NCBI RefSeq assembly: GCF_001742285.1
Contig: NZ_MIEK01000056.1
Span: 1 to 64,000, forward strand
Direction: 5' to 3'
From: Enterococcus rivorum
Lineage (GTDB): Bacteria > Bacillota > Bacilli > Lactobacillales > Enterococcaceae
Length of the DNA: 64,000 nt
Shown here: positions 37,297 to 48,468 of the stretch, in pieces
Numbering within the stretch: the stretch's first letter is position 1
Layout of the letters: every line of letters begins with the position of its first letter
Notes under the pieces: model-generated
Seen by the model: only the letters and a program-made list of their open reading frames with translations
Told to the model about the DNA's origin: nothing
Database searches by the model: none
Program-made: the position numbers and the translations under genes

Positions 37297-37926
37297 TTAT
37301 TTAGTTCCAAACAAACGGTCACCAGCATCACCTAAACCAGGTACGATGTAACCATCTTCATTTAATTTTTCATCTAATGCAGCTGTATAGATATCAATAT
37401 CTGGATGTGCATCCTGCAATGCTTTTACGCCTTCTGGTGCAGCAACTAAACAAACAAACTTGATATTGCTTCCGCCACGTTCTTTCAATGCATCAATCGC
37501 CATAATTGCAGAACCACCAGTTGCTAACATTGGATCCACTACAAATAGTTGACGTGCATCAATATCTTCTGGCATTTTAACAAAATATTCAACTGGCTCT
37601 AAAGTGTCATGATCACGATATAATCCAATATGCCCCACTTTTGCTGCTGGGATTAATTCTAAAATACCATCAACCATACCGATTCCTGCTCTAAGAATTG
37701 GAATAATTGCTACTTTCTTACCAGATAACATTTTTTGAGTAGTTGTACACATTGGTGTTTCAATCACAACATCCTCTAAAGGCATATCACGTGATACTTC
37801 GTATGCCATTAACATAGCAATCTCATTAACCACTTCACGAAAAACTTTTGTTCCGCAGCCTTTTTCTCTAATGATTGTTAATTTGTGTTGAATCAGTGGA
37901 TGATCAATTACTTGGAATTTTCCCAT
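37297..37926 (-). CDS. upp: Uracil phosphoribosyltransferase
   Basis: 209 aa, the normal length. It makes UMP from uracil and PRPP in pyrimidine salvage. The PRPP-binding loop is [11 protein letters not shown] (about 130-140), and the uracil-binding C-terminal region contains [14 protein letters not shown] choose the ATG at 37,926, which gives [10 protein letters not shown], because AAGGAGA lies at proper distance from it; the ATG 6 bp upstream is too close. It follows glyA with a separate terminator between. Confidence 0.96.
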   Translation of the reverse strand: MGKFQVIDHPLIQHKLTIIREKGCGTKVFREVVNEIAMLMAYEVSRDMPLEDVVIETPMCTTTQKMLSGKKVAIIPILRAGIGMVDGILELIPAAKVGHIGLYRDHDTLEPVEYFVKMPEDIDARQLFVVDPMLATGGSAIMAIDALKERGGSNIKFVCLVAAPEGVKALQDAHPDIDIYTAALDEKLNEDGYIVPGLGDAGDRLFGTK

Positions 37927-37965
37927 GTTCATTCTCCTTCAATAATTTATTCTTACCTATTGTAA

Positions 37966-37998
37966 AACAAAAACGAGTGATTGACTAGTCAATCACTC
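37966..37998 (-). terminator. Intrinsic terminator of glyA
   Basis: GAGTGATTGAC and GTCAATCACTC pair perfectly around TA, followed by GTTTTTGTTTT on the minus strand. Confidence 0.85.
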
Positions 37999-38035
37999 TA
38001 ATCTTTTCATATTTTTTTCATAAAATCAAAGAAAT

Positions 38036-39274
38036 TTATTTATACAATGGATGCTTTTCAGTTAATACTTTTACTTCTTCTCGAACTTCTGCTAACATTT
38101 CTTCATTTTTATGTTCACGTAGTGCTTTTACAATCAATTTTGCAACTTCAACTGAATCTTGCTCTTTGAAGCCTCGAGTAGTGATTGCTGGTGTTCCTAC
38201 ACGAATCCCACTCGTTTTAAATGGACTCAATTGTTCAAATGGAATGGAATTTTTATTAACAGTGATGTTCACACGATCTAAAATAGCTTCCGCTTCTTTT
38301 CCGTTTAAGCCAAAACCAGTCACATCAACTAATAATAAGTGATTATCCGTTGAACCACTAATTAAACGAGCTTCTGGCGCTTGATTAAAGACTTTTGTCA
38401 TCGCTTTGGCATTCTCAATCACTTGTTCACTATATTCTTTAAATTCAGGATCTAAGGCTTCTTTAAAAGCAACTGCTTTTCCTGCTATAACATGTTCTAA
38501 AGGTCCCCCTTGAATCCCTGGGAAAATATTGCTGTTTATTTTTTTGGCTAAAGCTTCATCATTTGTTAAAATCAGACCGCCTCTAGGACCTCTCAATGTC
38601 TTATGAGTTGTCGTTGTTGTAATATCAGCATATGGAACTGGACTAGGATGCAAGCCTGCTGCAACTAAACCAGCAATATGTGCCATATCGACCATCAATT
38701 TTGCCCCTACTTCGTCCGCAATTTCTTTGAACTTGGCGAAATCAATCGTTCTAGAATAAGCACTTGCCCCTGCAACAATCAATTTAGGTTGATGCTCTCT
38801 TGCTAAAATACGAACAACATTGTAATCAATCACTTCAGTGGTTGGGTCTACACCATAACTAACAAAATTGTAGGTTCTTCCACTAAAGTTGACTGGAGAA
38901 CCATGAGTCAAATGCCCACCCGCAGATAAATCCATTCCTAAAACGGTATCTCCATGTTCGATTAAAGAAAGATACGCTGCTGTATTCGCTTGTGAACCTG
39001 AATGAGGTTGGACATTCGCGAATTTCGCCCCAAATAATAGTTTTGCTCGCTCGATTGCTAAATTTTCAACAACATCAACAAATTCGCAACCACCATAGTA
39101 GCGTTTTCCTGGATAACCTTCTGCATATTTGTTTGTTAAGATACTGCCTTGAGCTGCCATTACTCCTTCTGACACAACGTTTTCAGAGGCAATTAACTCT
39201 AAGTTATTTTCCTGACGTTGATGCTCATTCTCTATCGCTTCCCATAAATCTGGATCAAATGCTTTGTAGTTCAT
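38036..39274 (-). CDS. glyA: Serine hydroxymethyltransferase
   Basis: 412 aa. It interconverts serine and glycine with tetrahydrofolate and supplies one-carbon units. The PLP lysine lies in [15 protein letters not shown] (about residue 227), and early motifs [14 protein letters not shown] and [15 protein letters not shown] are typical. Length is normal. It follows tsaC by 71 bp, as in other Lactobacillales. Confidence 0.97.
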   Translation of the reverse strand: MNYKAFDPDLWEAIENEHQRQENNLELIASENVVSEGVMAAQGSILTNKYAEGYPGKRYYGGCEFVDVVENLAIERAKLLFGAKFANVQPHSGSQANTAAYLSLIEHGDTVLGMDLSAGGHLTHGSPVNFSGRTYNFVSYGVDPTTEVIDYNVVRILAREHQPKLIVAGASAYSRTIDFAKFKEIADEVGAKLMVDMAHIAGLVAAGLHPSPVPYADITTTTTHKTLRGPRGGLILTNDEALAKKINSNIFPGIQGGPLEHVIAGKAVAFKEALDPEFKEYSEQVIENAKAMTKVFNQAPEARLISGSTDNHLLLVDVTGFGLNGKEAEAILDRVNITVNKNSIPFEQLSPFKTSGIRVGTPAITTRGFKEQDSVEVAKLIVKALREHKNEEMLAEVREEVKVLTEKHPLYK

Positions 39275-39345
39275 TAAACAACCTCCAATTTGATTTCTTT
39301 TTTACGATTGTATCACATTTAAATTAACTCTACTTAGAAAAGAGA

Positions 39346-40365
39346 CTAACTTTTAAAAAAATTTTGATTTGCAGCTTTTTTTAGACGATTCATGTAAGCA
39401 GCGCCTAATAATTCTTCTGGAAAAGCTTGCGCAAAAATAATATCAACATTTTTTCCATCCAGTTCTCGTAACCCAGCAAATAAAAACCTAGTCGCATTTT
39501 CTACAGTATTTTTACCAAATGAAACTGCTATAAAATCATTAGTTCCCAGAAAATCTACTATCTCTTGGCTAACATAAATTCCTACTTTTTTCTTATTATT
39601 TGTTGCCCAACTGATTGCTTCTTTCCACTGCTCCTTAGAGCCTTCAACAATCAGTACTGGCGTATCTGGAGCATAATGTTTATACTTCATCCCAGGAGCC
39701 TTAGGTGCTTCATTCTCTTTGATTAGATGTTGGTCTATTGCAACTGTTCCGACAACCTTCTCTAAATCGTTTCTAGTAACCGCTCCTGGTCTAAGAATCA
39801 TAGGTATGTTATCTTCTGATGTTAAATCTAATACGGTTGACTCGACACCAATTTGTGTGGCGCCATCATCTAAAATACCAGCAATTTTTCCTTTTAAATC
39901 ATGGTAGACATGAGCAGCTGTTGTTGGGCTTGGCTTTCCAGAAGTATTTGCACTAGGGCCAACTAACGGAACGCCTGCTTGAGAGATCAACTGCAATGTT
40001 TTTTGATTATCAGGCATTCGAAACGCAACAGTCGCTAGACCACCTGTGACACAATCAGGAAAAACACCTTTTTTTCCTTTGACGATTAGTGTCAAAGGTC
40101 CTGGCCAAAAAGCTTCTACTAAGGGTTTCATTAAGATTGGAATGTCCTCTGCATACTGCTCTACCATTTCAAAACTACTAACATGAACAATTAGTGGGTT
40201 ATCGCTAGGTCTTCCTTTTACTTGATAAACTTGCTTTACCGCTTCTTCATTTAGGGCATTGGCACCTAAACCATAAACTGTTTCGGTAGGAAAAGCGACT
40301 AATTTACCCTGCTGAATAAGTCTTGCTGCGTCTAGTATATCAGCTTGAAATATTTTAGTTTCCAC
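39346..40365 (-). CDS. tsaC: L-threonylcarbamoyladenylate synthase (Sua5/YwlC)
   Basis: 339 aa. It makes threonylcarbamoyl-AMP for the t6A37 modification of ANN-decoding tRNAs. The N-terminal YrdC domain (about 10-200) has the nucleotide-binding KGRPSDNPLIVH and PSANTSGKPSPT motifs, and the C-terminal Sua5 domain follows a linker at AHYKM-like MKYKHYAPDTP. I choose the GTG at 40,365 (VETKIFQ) because AGGGAGGG precedes it. A longer frame begins at the ATG overlapping the prmC stop at 40,413 but has no good ribosome binding site. Confidence 0.92.
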   Translation of the reverse strand: METKIFQADILDAARLIQQGKLVAFPTETVYGLGANALNEEAVKQVYQVKGRPSDNPLIVHVSSFEMVEQYAEDIPILMKPLVEAFWPGPLTLIVKGKKGVFPDCVTGGLATVAFRMPDNQKTLQLISQAGVPLVGPSANTSGKPSPTTAAHVYHDLKGKIAGILDDGATQIGVESTVLDLTSEDNIPMILRPGAVTRNDLEKVVGTVAIDQHLIKENEAPKAPGMKYKHYAPDTPVLIVEGSKEQWKEAISWATNNKKKVGIYVSQEIVDFLGTNDFIAVSFGKNTVENATRFLFAGLRELDGKNVDIIFAQAFPEELLGAAYMNRLKKAANQNFFKS

Positions 40366-40412
40366 TTTTCTTTCCCTCCCTTGTATAAGTACGTTTTTTT
40401 GTCGTCTATTCA

Positions 40413-41258
40413 TTATTTTCCAGTAGGTACCACTTTAACTATACGATTATTTCCAGATAAATCTTTGATTATGCTGATGTCCTTGTTAGGAAAAGCTTCT
40501 GTAAATATTTTTTTCACTGCTGTCCCTTGAGAAAATCCGATTTCTAAGTAGATTTTACCATCTTCTTTAAGACATTGCTTGGCTTCATTTGCAAGTTGAC
40601 GATAAATAGCAAGGCCATTATCATTCGCAAAAAGCGCAGTCTTCGGTTCAAAGGTTCGCACACTTTCATCCATCAAGTCCCATTCATCCTCACTGATGTA
40701 TGGTGGATTTGAAACTAAAATGTCTATTTTTTTATTTCCAACTGGTTTTAAGCCATCTCCTAAAATAAAAGTTACCTTTGCATTTAAACCCTCTGCATTT
40801 TTTTCAGCTATCTTCAACGCCTCTTCGGAGATATCTATCGCTGTTATTTGCCAGTTAGGTCGATCTTTTTTTAAGCTCAATGCAATAGCTCCGGTTCCAG
40901 TACCAACATCAACTACAGTTTTAGGCTCCTCACTATTTTCTTTTAAGCAAAGTTCCACTAGCTCTTCCGTTTCCGGCCTTGGAATCAAGGTCTGCTCATT
41001 TACTAAAAATTGATGTCCATAAAATTCAGCATACCCTAAAAGATATTGTGGTGGAAAGTTTTTAGCTAGGGCATTTAAATCTGCTTCTACTTGCTTTTGC
41101 TCGTTTAAAGGTATAGCTTCATGCATATGAACTAGCCAATCTGTTTTCGTCCAATTCTTTCTTTGTAAAAATACAAATAAAATGCCGTGCCCTTCTTTTC
41201 CTAATGACTCTAAAAAAGAAGAAGCCCGTTGTAGGACTTCAAAATATGTTTTAGCCAT
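40413..41258 (-). CDS. prmC: Release factor glutamine methyltransferase PrmC
   Basis: 281 aa. It methylates the GGQ glutamine of release factors. The SAM motif [13 protein letters not shown] and the catalytic NPPYI are present. I place the start at 41,258 ([10 protein letters not shown]), overlapping the prfA stop by 8 bp. The prfA-prmC pairing is conserved because PrfA is its substrate. Confidence 0.94.
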   Translation of the reverse strand: MAKTYFEVLQRASSFLESLGKEGHGILFVFLQRKNWTKTDWLVHMHEAIPLNEQKQVEADLNALAKNFPPQYLLGYAEFYGHQFLVNEQTLIPRPETEELVELCLKENSEEPKTVVDVGTGTGAIALSLKKDRPNWQITAIDISEEALKIAEKNAEGLNAKVTFILGDGLKPVGNKKIDILVSNPPYISEDEWDLMDESVRTFEPKTALFANDNGLAIYRQLANEAKQCLKEDGKIYLEIGFSQGTAVKKIFTEAFPNKDISIIKDLSGNNRIVKVVPTGK

Positions 41259-42324
41259 TTTGTAACTCTTCAAGCTTCGATGTTTGATCATATAAAACCA
41301 ACGCATCGATAATTTCATCTAGCTTTCCAGCTAAAATTTGATCTAGTTTTTGAATCGTCAATCCGATTCTATGATCCGTTACTCGGTTTTGCGGGAAATT
41401 ATAGGTACGAATTCTTTCAGATCGATCCCCAGTTCCTACCGCTGATTTACGGTTAGCATCGTATTCACTTTGCGCTTCTTGTTGAATCATATCATAAACA
41501 CGAGCACGTAAAATTTTCATTGCTTTTTCTCTATTTTTAATTTGAGATCGTTCATCTTGCATTGCAACAGCAATTCCTGTTGGTAAATGGGTTAAACGAA
41601 CAGCAGATGCCGTTTTATTGACGTGCTGACCACCCGCTCCACTAGCATGATAAATATCTGTTCGGATATCTTTGTCAGCAATATCGATTTCAACTTCTTC
41701 TGCTTCTGGCATAACAACAACCGTTGCAGTTGAAGTGTGAATACGTCCTTGAGATTCTGTAGAAGGTACACGTTGAACACGGTGAGCGCCATTTTCATAT
41801 TTCAATTTAGAAAAGACATTATCTCCAGAGATCATCATGATAACTTCCTTGTAACCGCCGATACCTGTCACATTTGCTTCTAAAACTTCTGCTTTCCACC
41901 CTTGCGCTTCAGCATACTTCTGATACATGTTAAACAAGTCTCCAGCAAAGAGTGCTGCTTCGTCTCCACCAGCGGCTCCCCGGATTTCCATGATAATATT
42001 TTTGTCATCATTAGGGTCTTTTGGCAATAGTAAAATCTTAATTCTTTCTTCCAAAACTTCTTTTTCTTTCTTTAAATCAGATAATTCTTCTTTCGCCATC
42101 TCAGCCATATCAGAATCTAAGCTTTCACCTAGTAATTCCTCTGTATCACTGATGCCTTCTACCACTTGTTTATAGCGACGATAAACGTCAACGGTTTCGC
42201 GCGTGTTGGCTTCTTCTTTTGATAATTGCATAAATCGCTTCGTATCACTAATGACTTCCGGATCACTAAGTAGTTCCCCTAGCTCCTCGTAGCGATCTTC
42301 AATCGATTGTAACTGATCGTACAT
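41251..42324 (-). CDS. prfA: Peptide chain release factor 1
   Basis: 357 aa. It recognises UAA and UAG and releases the finished peptide. The GGQ loop is [16 protein letters not shown] (about 229-244) and the codon-reading tripeptide is PST in [10 protein letters not shown], a PxT form as required for RF1. Since RF1 reads UAG, the amber codons in island genes should terminate normally. It is first in prfA-prmC-tsaC. Confidence 0.97.
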   Translation of the reverse strand: MYDQLQSIEDRYEELGELLSDPEVISDTKRFMQLSKEEANTRETVDVYRRYKQVVEGISDTEELLGESLDSDMAEMAKEELSDLKKEKEVLEERIKILLLPKDPNDDKNIIMEIRGAAGGDEAALFAGDLFNMYQKYAEAQGWKAEVLEANVTGIGGYKEVIMMISGDNVFSKLKYENGAHRVQRVPSTESQGRIHTSTATVVVMPEAEEVEIDIADKDIRTDIYHASGAGGQHVNKTASAVRLTHLPTGIAVAMQDERSQIKNREKAMKILRARVYDMIQQEAQSEYDANRKSAVGTGDRSERIRTYNFPQNRVTDHRIGLTIQKLDQILAGKLDEIIDALVLYDQTSKLEELQNG

Positions 42325-42470
42325 AATTGCGTGCTCCTTTTCATTTATACATTACGTTTAATAGTCTTTTATTCCATCATTAAACGCTCTATTTATTTCA
42401 TGGAAACTCTTCTTTTCGTTTCTTGCTTAGAGGTCTTACATCTTTTGTTAATAGTATCCCAGCAAATTAT

Positions 42471-43055
42471 CTAGTGTTCTTCCTCACTAATCGGAGGATT
42501 AAAATAATGTTTGCGGCAGACAGGGTAATAGGCTTCGTTTCCACCTATCTGAACTTGGTCGCCCTCATAAACTGGTTTTCCATCTACATAGTGTAGATTC
42601 ATCGTCGCTTTCTTATGACAAAACCAACAAATTGTCTTTAATTCTTCAATTTTATCTGCATACAGGAGTAAGTATTTTGACCCTTCAAACAATTCATTTC
42701 GAAAATCATTCTTTAGTCCAAATGCCATCACGGGAATATTTAAATCATCAACTATTCGAGCAAATTCAATGACATGGTGTTTACTTAAAAATTGGGATTC
42801 ATCTACCAAAATGCAATACGGGTGGTAATCCAGTTCTTTCATTAAATCATATACGTTGGTACTTTCAAAAATTGGAATTGCTTCACGGCGAAGGCCGATA
42901 CGGCTAGAGACATTTCCTACACCATCTCTTGTATCCAATCCACTTGTCATAATGACAACTGGTTTATTTTGTTCTTCATAGTTATGAGCTACTTTTAGTA
43001 TCTCAATTGTTTTTCCGCTATTCATAGCGCCATATTTGAAAAATAACTGTGCCAT
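42471..43055 (-). CDS. tdk: Thymidine kinase
   Basis: 194 aa, a type II thymidine kinase. The P-loop is [10 protein letters not shown] (about 9-18), the DE motif is [10 protein letters not shown], and the structural zinc is bound by CWFCHKKA and the later CRKHYF. It salvages thymidine to dTMP. It lies upstream of prfA and divergent from the potassium transporter gene. Confidence 0.96.
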   Translation of the reverse strand: MAQLFFKYGAMNSGKTIEILKVAHNYEEQNKPVVIMTSGLDTRDGVGNVSSRIGLRREAIPIFESTNVYDLMKELDYHPYCILVDESQFLSKHHVIEFARIVDDLNIPVMAFGLKNDFRNELFEGSKYLLLYADKIEELKTICWFCHKKATMNLHYVDGKPVYEGDQVQIGGNEAYYPVCRKHYFNPPISEEEH

Positions 43056-43278
43056 TTGTCAGTCTTCACCTTTCAATTTTGTTCCTCTCGTATTTTACTA
43101 TATTTTCGAGAAAAAATCAGTATTTTTGACGAAAAGGCGGCAATTTTTCATAAGAAAGTAACATATGAGTGGAAATCGTCTTAAGAAATAGACTTAAAAA
43201 GCGATTATAGCTAAAACTTTATTTCGAAACATTTTCTTTTTCTGCTATACTTACATTAATGATATTCTGGAGGTATTT

Positions 43279-44679
43279 ATGAACCCAACACGCTTTCTAT
43301 GGACAACCCAAAGAAAAGGAAGACAGTTTGTTTCACGGCATTTTACATCTATTCAAATCATTGTCTCATACTATATTATCATGACAATTGTTTCTTACAT
43401 ACTTTTTACTTTACCTTTTTTTAGAGAACCCAACTCTCAAGTTGGTTTTATTGATTTACTTTTCATGGCAGTTAGCACTGTAAGTGTAACTGGTCTCACA
43501 ACATTTGATATCAATTCAGTTTTCAATGATCGGGGGGTTATTCTTTTAGAATTTCTCTTTCAGGTTGGCGGACTCGGTATTATGATGATTTCCACAGCGT
43601 TCTTTATTTTTTCAAAAAAGAAAATTACATTGAAGCAACGACAATTGATTATGACTGATATGAATCAACCACGTCTTAGTGGAATCGTTCGTTTGATTCG
43701 GATAACATTTACCATTATTTTATGGTTTCAACTGATTTTTGGTACTTTTTTCTCTATTTACTTCTATTTAAGTGGCTATTATAGCCGTTGGAGTGAAGCT
43801 ATCTTCTTTGGCTTCTATCAATCTATTTCTGCCGTAACAAATTCTGGATTTGATGTTACTGGGGATTCTATCATGCCTTTTGCCCATGACTATTTGTTTT
43901 TAATTGTGATTATGTTTTTAATTTTTATTGGTGGTATTGGCTTTCCAGTATTAATGGAGTTCAGAGAATGGTTATTTTTTAAGAAAAAGAAACGTGGTTT
44001 ACCGTTTCGCTTCTCACTTTTCAGTAAATTAGCATTGCTGGCATTTGTCATTCTGTTTGTTGGCGGAACCATCCTTATTTACCTATTAGAAAAAGATCAT
44101 CTCTTTACGGGTGTGGATGAATTTAATCGCTGGATTACCTCAATGTTTTATTCAATGACAACCAGAAACGCAGGACTACAAATCAACAATCTTGCGGATT
44201 TCCAAGTAACTACCTTGATTGTTTTTTCTCTATTAATGTTTATCGGCTGTAGCCCTAGTTCTGTTGGCGGTGGTGTACGAACCACAACGATTGCTATTCT
44301 CGGATTATACCTTTACGCATTTTTAAAAGGAGAAGACAATATCAATATCTTTGGTAGAAGAATTGACGATGATGACGTAAAAAAATCAATTGTTGTGTTC
44401 ATGTTATCTCTCCTAATGTGCTTTTTTGCCGTTCTGTTTCTAACTGCTACAGAAGAACATCCCTTAATCGCAATTATTGTTGAAGTTGCCTCTGCTTTTG
44501 GAACGACTGGTCTTTCATTGGGAATTACAGCTAGTTTGACCACTGTTGGAAAATTAATGATTGCTTTGCTAATGTTTATTGGGCGCATTGGAATGCTTTA
44601 TACCTTAATGTTGTTTGTTCCTAAAGAAACCCGCGACATTGGCTATGAGTATCCTTCTGAAAAGATTATTATCGGTTAA
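43279..44679 (+). CDS. ktrB: KtrB/TrkH-type potassium transporter membrane subunit
   Basis: 466 aa with about ten membrane helices and four selectivity-filter-like loops: TVSVTGLTT, AVTNSGFDVTG, MTTRNAGLQ and SAFGTTGLSLG. It moves K+ together with a cytosolic KtrA-type gating subunit, which is not in the window. The start follows GGAGG. It is convergent with nifJ, and repeat copy 3 and a terminator lie between them. Confidence 0.9.
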   Translation: MNPTRFLWTTQRKGRQFVSRHFTSIQIIVSYYIIMTIVSYILFTLPFFREPNSQVGFIDLLFMAVSTVSVTGLTTFDINSVFNDRGVILLEFLFQVGGLGIMMISTAFFIFSKKKITLKQRQLIMTDMNQPRLSGIVRLIRITFTIILWFQLIFGTFFSIYFYLSGYYSRWSEAIFFGFYQSISAVTNSGFDVTGDSIMPFAHDYLFLIVIMFLIFIGGIGFPVLMEFREWLFFKKKKRGLPFRFSLFSKLALLAFVILFVGGTILIYLLEKDHLFTGVDEFNRWITSMFYSMTTRNAGLQINNLADFQVTTLIVFSLLMFIGCSPSSVGGGVRTTTIAILGLYLYAFLKGEDNINIFGRRIDDDDVKKSIVVFMLSLLMCFFAVLFLTATEEHPLIAIIVEVASAFGTTGLSLGITASLTTVGKLMIALLMFIGRIGMLYTLMLFVPKETRDIGYEYPSEKIIIG

Positions 44680-44691
44680 AATTTTTAAATA

Positions 44692-44740
44692 ATAAAAAAG
44701 AGTTCGTGATAAAACGAAAGACCAGTTTTATCACGGACTC
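44692..44740 (-). terminator. Strong intrinsic terminator between ktrB and nifJ
   Basis: GAGTTCGTGATAAAAC pairs with GTTTTATCACGGACTC around a 9-nt loop; on the minus strand T6 follows, so it mainly serves nifJ, with possible use by ktrB. Confidence 0.88.
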
Positions 44741-44748
44741 TATCTCTT

Positions 44749-44870
44749 TATAAACGGTAACCAAAAGTCAGATTTTTCGGCAATTTTACAAAAACGAGTA
44801 ATACCAAAAGCGTATTGTACGTTATCCCTTCAATTGCTCAAACCTAAACGACTTTTGGCTCAACCTCTTT
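44749..44870 (-). repeat. Intergenic palindromic repeat, copy 3
   Basis: Read on the minus strand it starts AAAGAGGTTGAGCCAAAAGTCG. It has outer arms CCAAAAGTC and GACTTTTGG, and contains ACAATACGCTTTTGGTATT and GCCGAAAAATCTGAC. Blocks and order match copies 1 and 2. It begins 41 bp past the nifJ stop and leads into the terminator at 44,692-44,740. Confidence 0.72.
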
Positions 44871-44910
44871 CAACTATTAAAAATAAGTGATTAGACGGTT
44901 GCTTAAATCC

Positions 44911-47900
44911 TTATTTTTTTGGAGTAATTAATTTTCCATAGCTTTCAGAACGATCCTGTGCATCTACTTTAGTTTTCGTTAACATATCATCAACGACTTC
45001 TTTGTCCTCTTTAATGTTATGCAATGCAGAAAAACGAGTTTGTTTCTCCAAGAAATCTCGCATTTTGGTGAAATCAGCTTTTTTGTAGTCAATCACCATT
45101 GGATCTTTTCCTTTTTCAAGTAACATAGGATTGTAACGATACAATTGCCAATAACCAGACTCAACAGCTTCTTTAGTTAATGTCAAGGTTTCTGTCATTC
45201 CGCCTTTAATACCATGAGCGATACACGGTGTATAGGCAATAATTATCGATGGCCCAGGGTATCTTTCTGCTTCATCAATGGCTTTGATGGTTTGCATTGA
45301 GTTAGCTCCTAAAGCAATTTGAGCAACGTAAACATTCCCGTAGGTCATTGCCATCATTCCTAAGTCTTTCTTAGAAGTTCGCTTACCACCAGCAGAGAAT
45401 TTTGCAATGGCTGCTGAAGGCGTTGCTTTAGAGGTTTGTCCACCTGTATTTGCATAAACTTCATTGTCCATAACAAAGATATTCACATCTGCTCCACTTG
45501 CTAAAACATGGTCGATTCCGCTGAATCCAATGTCATACGCCCAACCATCTCCGCCAACAATCCATTGACTTGTTTTAACAAATAAATCTTTTTGTTTATA
45601 AATCGTTGCTAAAAGTGGGTCTGTTTGTGCTTCCTCACTTAATGCTGCCGCAAGCTTCGTTGCTCTTTGCTGCGTACCATCGCCTTCTAAATGATGGTCT
45701 AGCCAGTCTTGCAATAAGGCTTGTAGATCTTCAGAGCCTAACTTTTTATCTAACGCTTCTTTTATTTGGTCTGCTAAATATTGACGCTTCGTCTGGTTCG
45801 CAATATACATCCCGTAACCATATTCTGCATTATCTTCAAACAGTGAATTACTCCAAGCAGGTCCTTGTCCGCATTCATTTGTTGTATACGGTGATACTGG
45901 TGAAGATCCGCCCCAAATAGAAGAACAGCCTGTTGCATTAGCAATCATCATACGGTCACCATATAACTGAGTTAGTAATTTAACGTAAGGCGTTTCACCA
46001 CACCCTTCACAGGCACCAGAAAATTCTAGCAACGGTTGATTAAATTGTGATCCTTTAACAGATAATTTTTTCACAGGGTTCGCTTTTTGTTTTAATGTCA
46101 TTGCAAATGCCCAATTCATTGCCTGTTCTTTTTGTTCTTCATATGGTTTCATAAGAATCGCTTTTTCCTTAACAGGACAGGCTTCCACACAAAGTCCGCA
46201 ACCGGTACAGTCTTCTAATGATACTTGAATGCGATACATTAGACCATCGGCCCCACGCATTTCTCTCATAGTAAAGCCTTCGGGTGCTTCCTTCAATTCT
46301 TCTTCATCAGCTAAAAATGGTCGAATTGCTGCATGAGGACAGATAAAGGCACATTCATTACACATTGTACATTTATCCATTTGCCATTCTGGTACTTCTA
46401 ATGCAATCCCTCTTTTTTCATAGGCAGCTGTTCCTAATGGCATTTCACCTGTCTTCATTCCATTTTCAATTAAATCAGAAACTGAAAGAGAGTCTCCTTC
46501 TTGACGATTAATTGGTTCAACAATATTTGTGATATAGCTTGGAACGTTTTCATTCTTTTTTGTTGGCTCTATTACTAGCTCTGCCCATTCAGCTGGCACA
46601 TCAACTTTTTGAAGAGAATCAAAGGTACGATCAATTGCTTCAAAGTTTTTCTCTACAATTTCTTTTGACTTTTTACCATACGTATTTTGGACTTCTCCTT
46701 TTAGTAATGGCATATATTCATCACGCGTCATGATATCTGTCACTTCGAAGAAAGCTGTTGACATCACGGTATTGATTCTGCGACCCAAGCCAACTTCACG
46801 AGCTAATTCTACCGCATTGATAATATAAAATTGAATATTATGTTCAGCAATATATTTTTTTAATTTAGCTGGCAACAAACGTTTTGTTTTCTCTTCATCC
46901 CAGATTGTATTTAATAGGAAGATACCACCATCTTTCAAGCCTTTTAATAAATCATAGTTATGAATATAAGATGCGTTGTGACAGGCGATGAAATCTGCTT
47001 GTTCTACTAAATACGTTGAATTAATCGGTTCTTCTCCAAAACGCAAATGAGACAGAGTTAACCCACCAGATTTTTTAGAGTCGTAACTGAAATATGCTTG
47101 TGCGTACAAGTCAGTATTGTCACCTATAATCTTAATTGCTTGTTTATTGGCTCCGACTGTTCCATCTGAACCAAATCCCCAGAATTTTGCTTGGAAAGTA
47201 GTGCTTGGTGTTAAATCTAATACTTCTCCTTGTGGTAAGGAAAGATACGTAACATCATCTACAATTCCAATAGTAAAACGCTGTTTCATTTCTTCAAAAG
47301 GCAATAGTAAATGATCGTACACGGCTTTAATTTGACTTGGTGTAACATCTTTAGAACCTAATCCATAACGTCCACCAATCACAACTGGTCTACTTTCAAA
47401 TTGATACAATGCACTTTGAACGTCTAAAAGCAATGGTTCTCCGTCTGATCCAGCTTCTTTTGTACGATCTAAGACAGCTACTTTCTCTACTGTTTTAGGT
47501 AGTTTTGCTAAAAAGTTTTCTGTTGGGAATGGACGATATAAGTGAATATTAATACAACCAACTTTTCGTCCTTGTTGGTTTAGATAATCTACCGTTTGTC
47601 GAATAACTGGCGAAGCAGAACCCATTGAAACAATTACTTCTGTTGCGTCTTCTGCACCGTAATAATCCGTTAAATCGTAGTTAGTGCCGCGTAAGGCATT
47701 AATTTTTTTCATATATTTTTGAACGATATCTGGCATAACTTCATAATTCGCATTAACTGTTTCTCTTTGTTGGAAATGAATGTCTGGATTTTGCGCAGTA
47801 CCTGAAATAGTTGGATGGTTAGGGTTCATGCCCCCAGCTCTAAAACGATCCACAGCTTCTTGATTTAACATCCCTTTTAAATCTTCATAATCAAGAACCT

Positions 47901-48450
47901 CAATTTTTTGTAATTCATGACTCGTTCTAAAACCATCAAAGAAGTTTACAAATGGCAGACTCCCTTCAATACTGGCTAAATGAGCAACCGCTGATAGATC
48001 CATTACTTCTTGAACACTAGATTCAGCTAACATACAGAAACCAGTTTGACGAGCTGCCATCACGTCCCCATGATCGCCAAAAATACTCAAAGCACTTGTA
48101 GTAATCGCTCTGGCTGCTACGTGAAATACGGTAGGCAATAATTCTCCTGCAATTTTGTACATATTAGGAATCATTAATAATAGTCCTTGAGAAGCTGTAT
48201 AGGTGGTTGTCAAAGCGCCTGTTTTTAAAGAGCCATGAACGACACCTGCTGCTCCAGCTTCAGACTGCATTTCGATGACTTGGACACGTTGTCCATAGAT
48301 ATTTTTTAACCCATCTTCAGCCCATTCATCCACTAGTTCAGCCATATTGGAACTAGGAGTAATCGGATAGATTGCTGCAACTTCTGTAAACGCATAGGAA
48401 ATATAAGCCGCAGCCGTATTTCCGTCCATAGTTTTTGTTTTTTTCATCAT
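44911..48450 (-). CDS. nifJ: Pyruvate:flavodoxin/ferredoxin oxidoreductase
   Basis: 1179 aa, full length for single-chain PFOR. It oxidises pyruvate with CoA to acetyl-CoA and CO2, passing electrons to flavodoxin or ferredoxin. The N-terminal pyruvate domain has YPITPSSNM. Two [4Fe-4S] motifs lie at Cys694-697-700-704 and Cys748-751-754-758. A further CEGCGETP motif serves the proximal cluster, and the TPP site is VGGDGWAYDIGFSG with NTGGQ following. It is the last gene of the flavodoxin-nfnA-nfnB-nifJ run, 18 bp after nfnB. It is oxygen-sensitive in most organisms, so expression under anaerobiosis is expected. Confidence 0.95.
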   Translation of the reverse strand: MMKKTKTMDGNTAAAYISYAFTEVAAIYPITPSSNMAELVDEWAEDGLKNIYGQRVQVIEMQSEAGAAGVVHGSLKTGALTTTYTASQGLLLMIPNMYKIAGELLPTVFHVAARAITTSALSIFGDHGDVMAARQTGFCMLAESSVQEVMDLSAVAHLASIEGSLPFVNFFDGFRTSHELQKIEVLDYEDLKGMLNQEAVDRFRAGGMNPNHPTISGTAQNPDIHFQQRETVNANYEVMPDIVQKYMKKINALRGTNYDLTDYYGAEDATEVIVSMGSASPVIRQTVDYLNQQGRKVGCINIHLYRPFPTENFLAKLPKTVEKVAVLDRTKEAGSDGEPLLLDVQSALYQFESRPVVIGGRYGLGSKDVTPSQIKAVYDHLLLPFEEMKQRFTIGIVDDVTYLSLPQGEVLDLTPSTTFQAKFWGFGSDGTVGANKQAIKIIGDNTDLYAQAYFSYDSKKSGGLTLSHLRFGEEPINSTYLVEQADFIACHNASYIHNYDLLKGLKDGGIFLLNTIWDEEKTKRLLPAKLKKYIAEHNIQFYIINAVELAREVGLGRRINTVMSTAFFEVTDIMTRDEYMPLLKGEVQNTYGKKSKEIVEKNFEAIDRTFDSLQKVDVPAEWAELVIEPTKKNENVPSYITNIVEPINRQEGDSLSVSDLIENGMKTGEMPLGTAAYEKRGIALEVPEWQMDKCTMCNECAFICPHAAIRPFLADEEELKEAPEGFTMREMRGADGLMYRIQVSLEDCTGCGLCVEACPVKEKAILMKPYEEQKEQAMNWAFAMTLKQKANPVKKLSVKGSQFNQPLLEFSGACEGCGETPYVKLLTQLYGDRMMIANATGCSSIWGGSSPVSPYTTNECGQGPAWSNSLFEDNAEYGYGMYIANQTKRQYLADQIKEALDKKLGSEDLQALLQDWLDHHLEGDGTQQRATKLAAALSEEAQTDPLLATIYKQKDLFVKTSQWIVGGDGWAYDIGFSGIDHVLASGADVNIFVMDNEVYANTGGQTSKATPSAAIAKFSAGGKRTSKKDLGMMAMTYGNVYVAQIALGANSMQTIKAIDEAERYPGPSIIIAYTPCIAHGIKGGMTETLTLTKEAVESGYWQLYRYNPMLLEKGKDPMVIDYKKADFTKMRDFLEKQTRFSALHNIKEDKEVVDDMLTKTKVDAQDRSESYGKLITPKK

Positions 48451-48468
48451 TTCATCCCTTATCTTTCA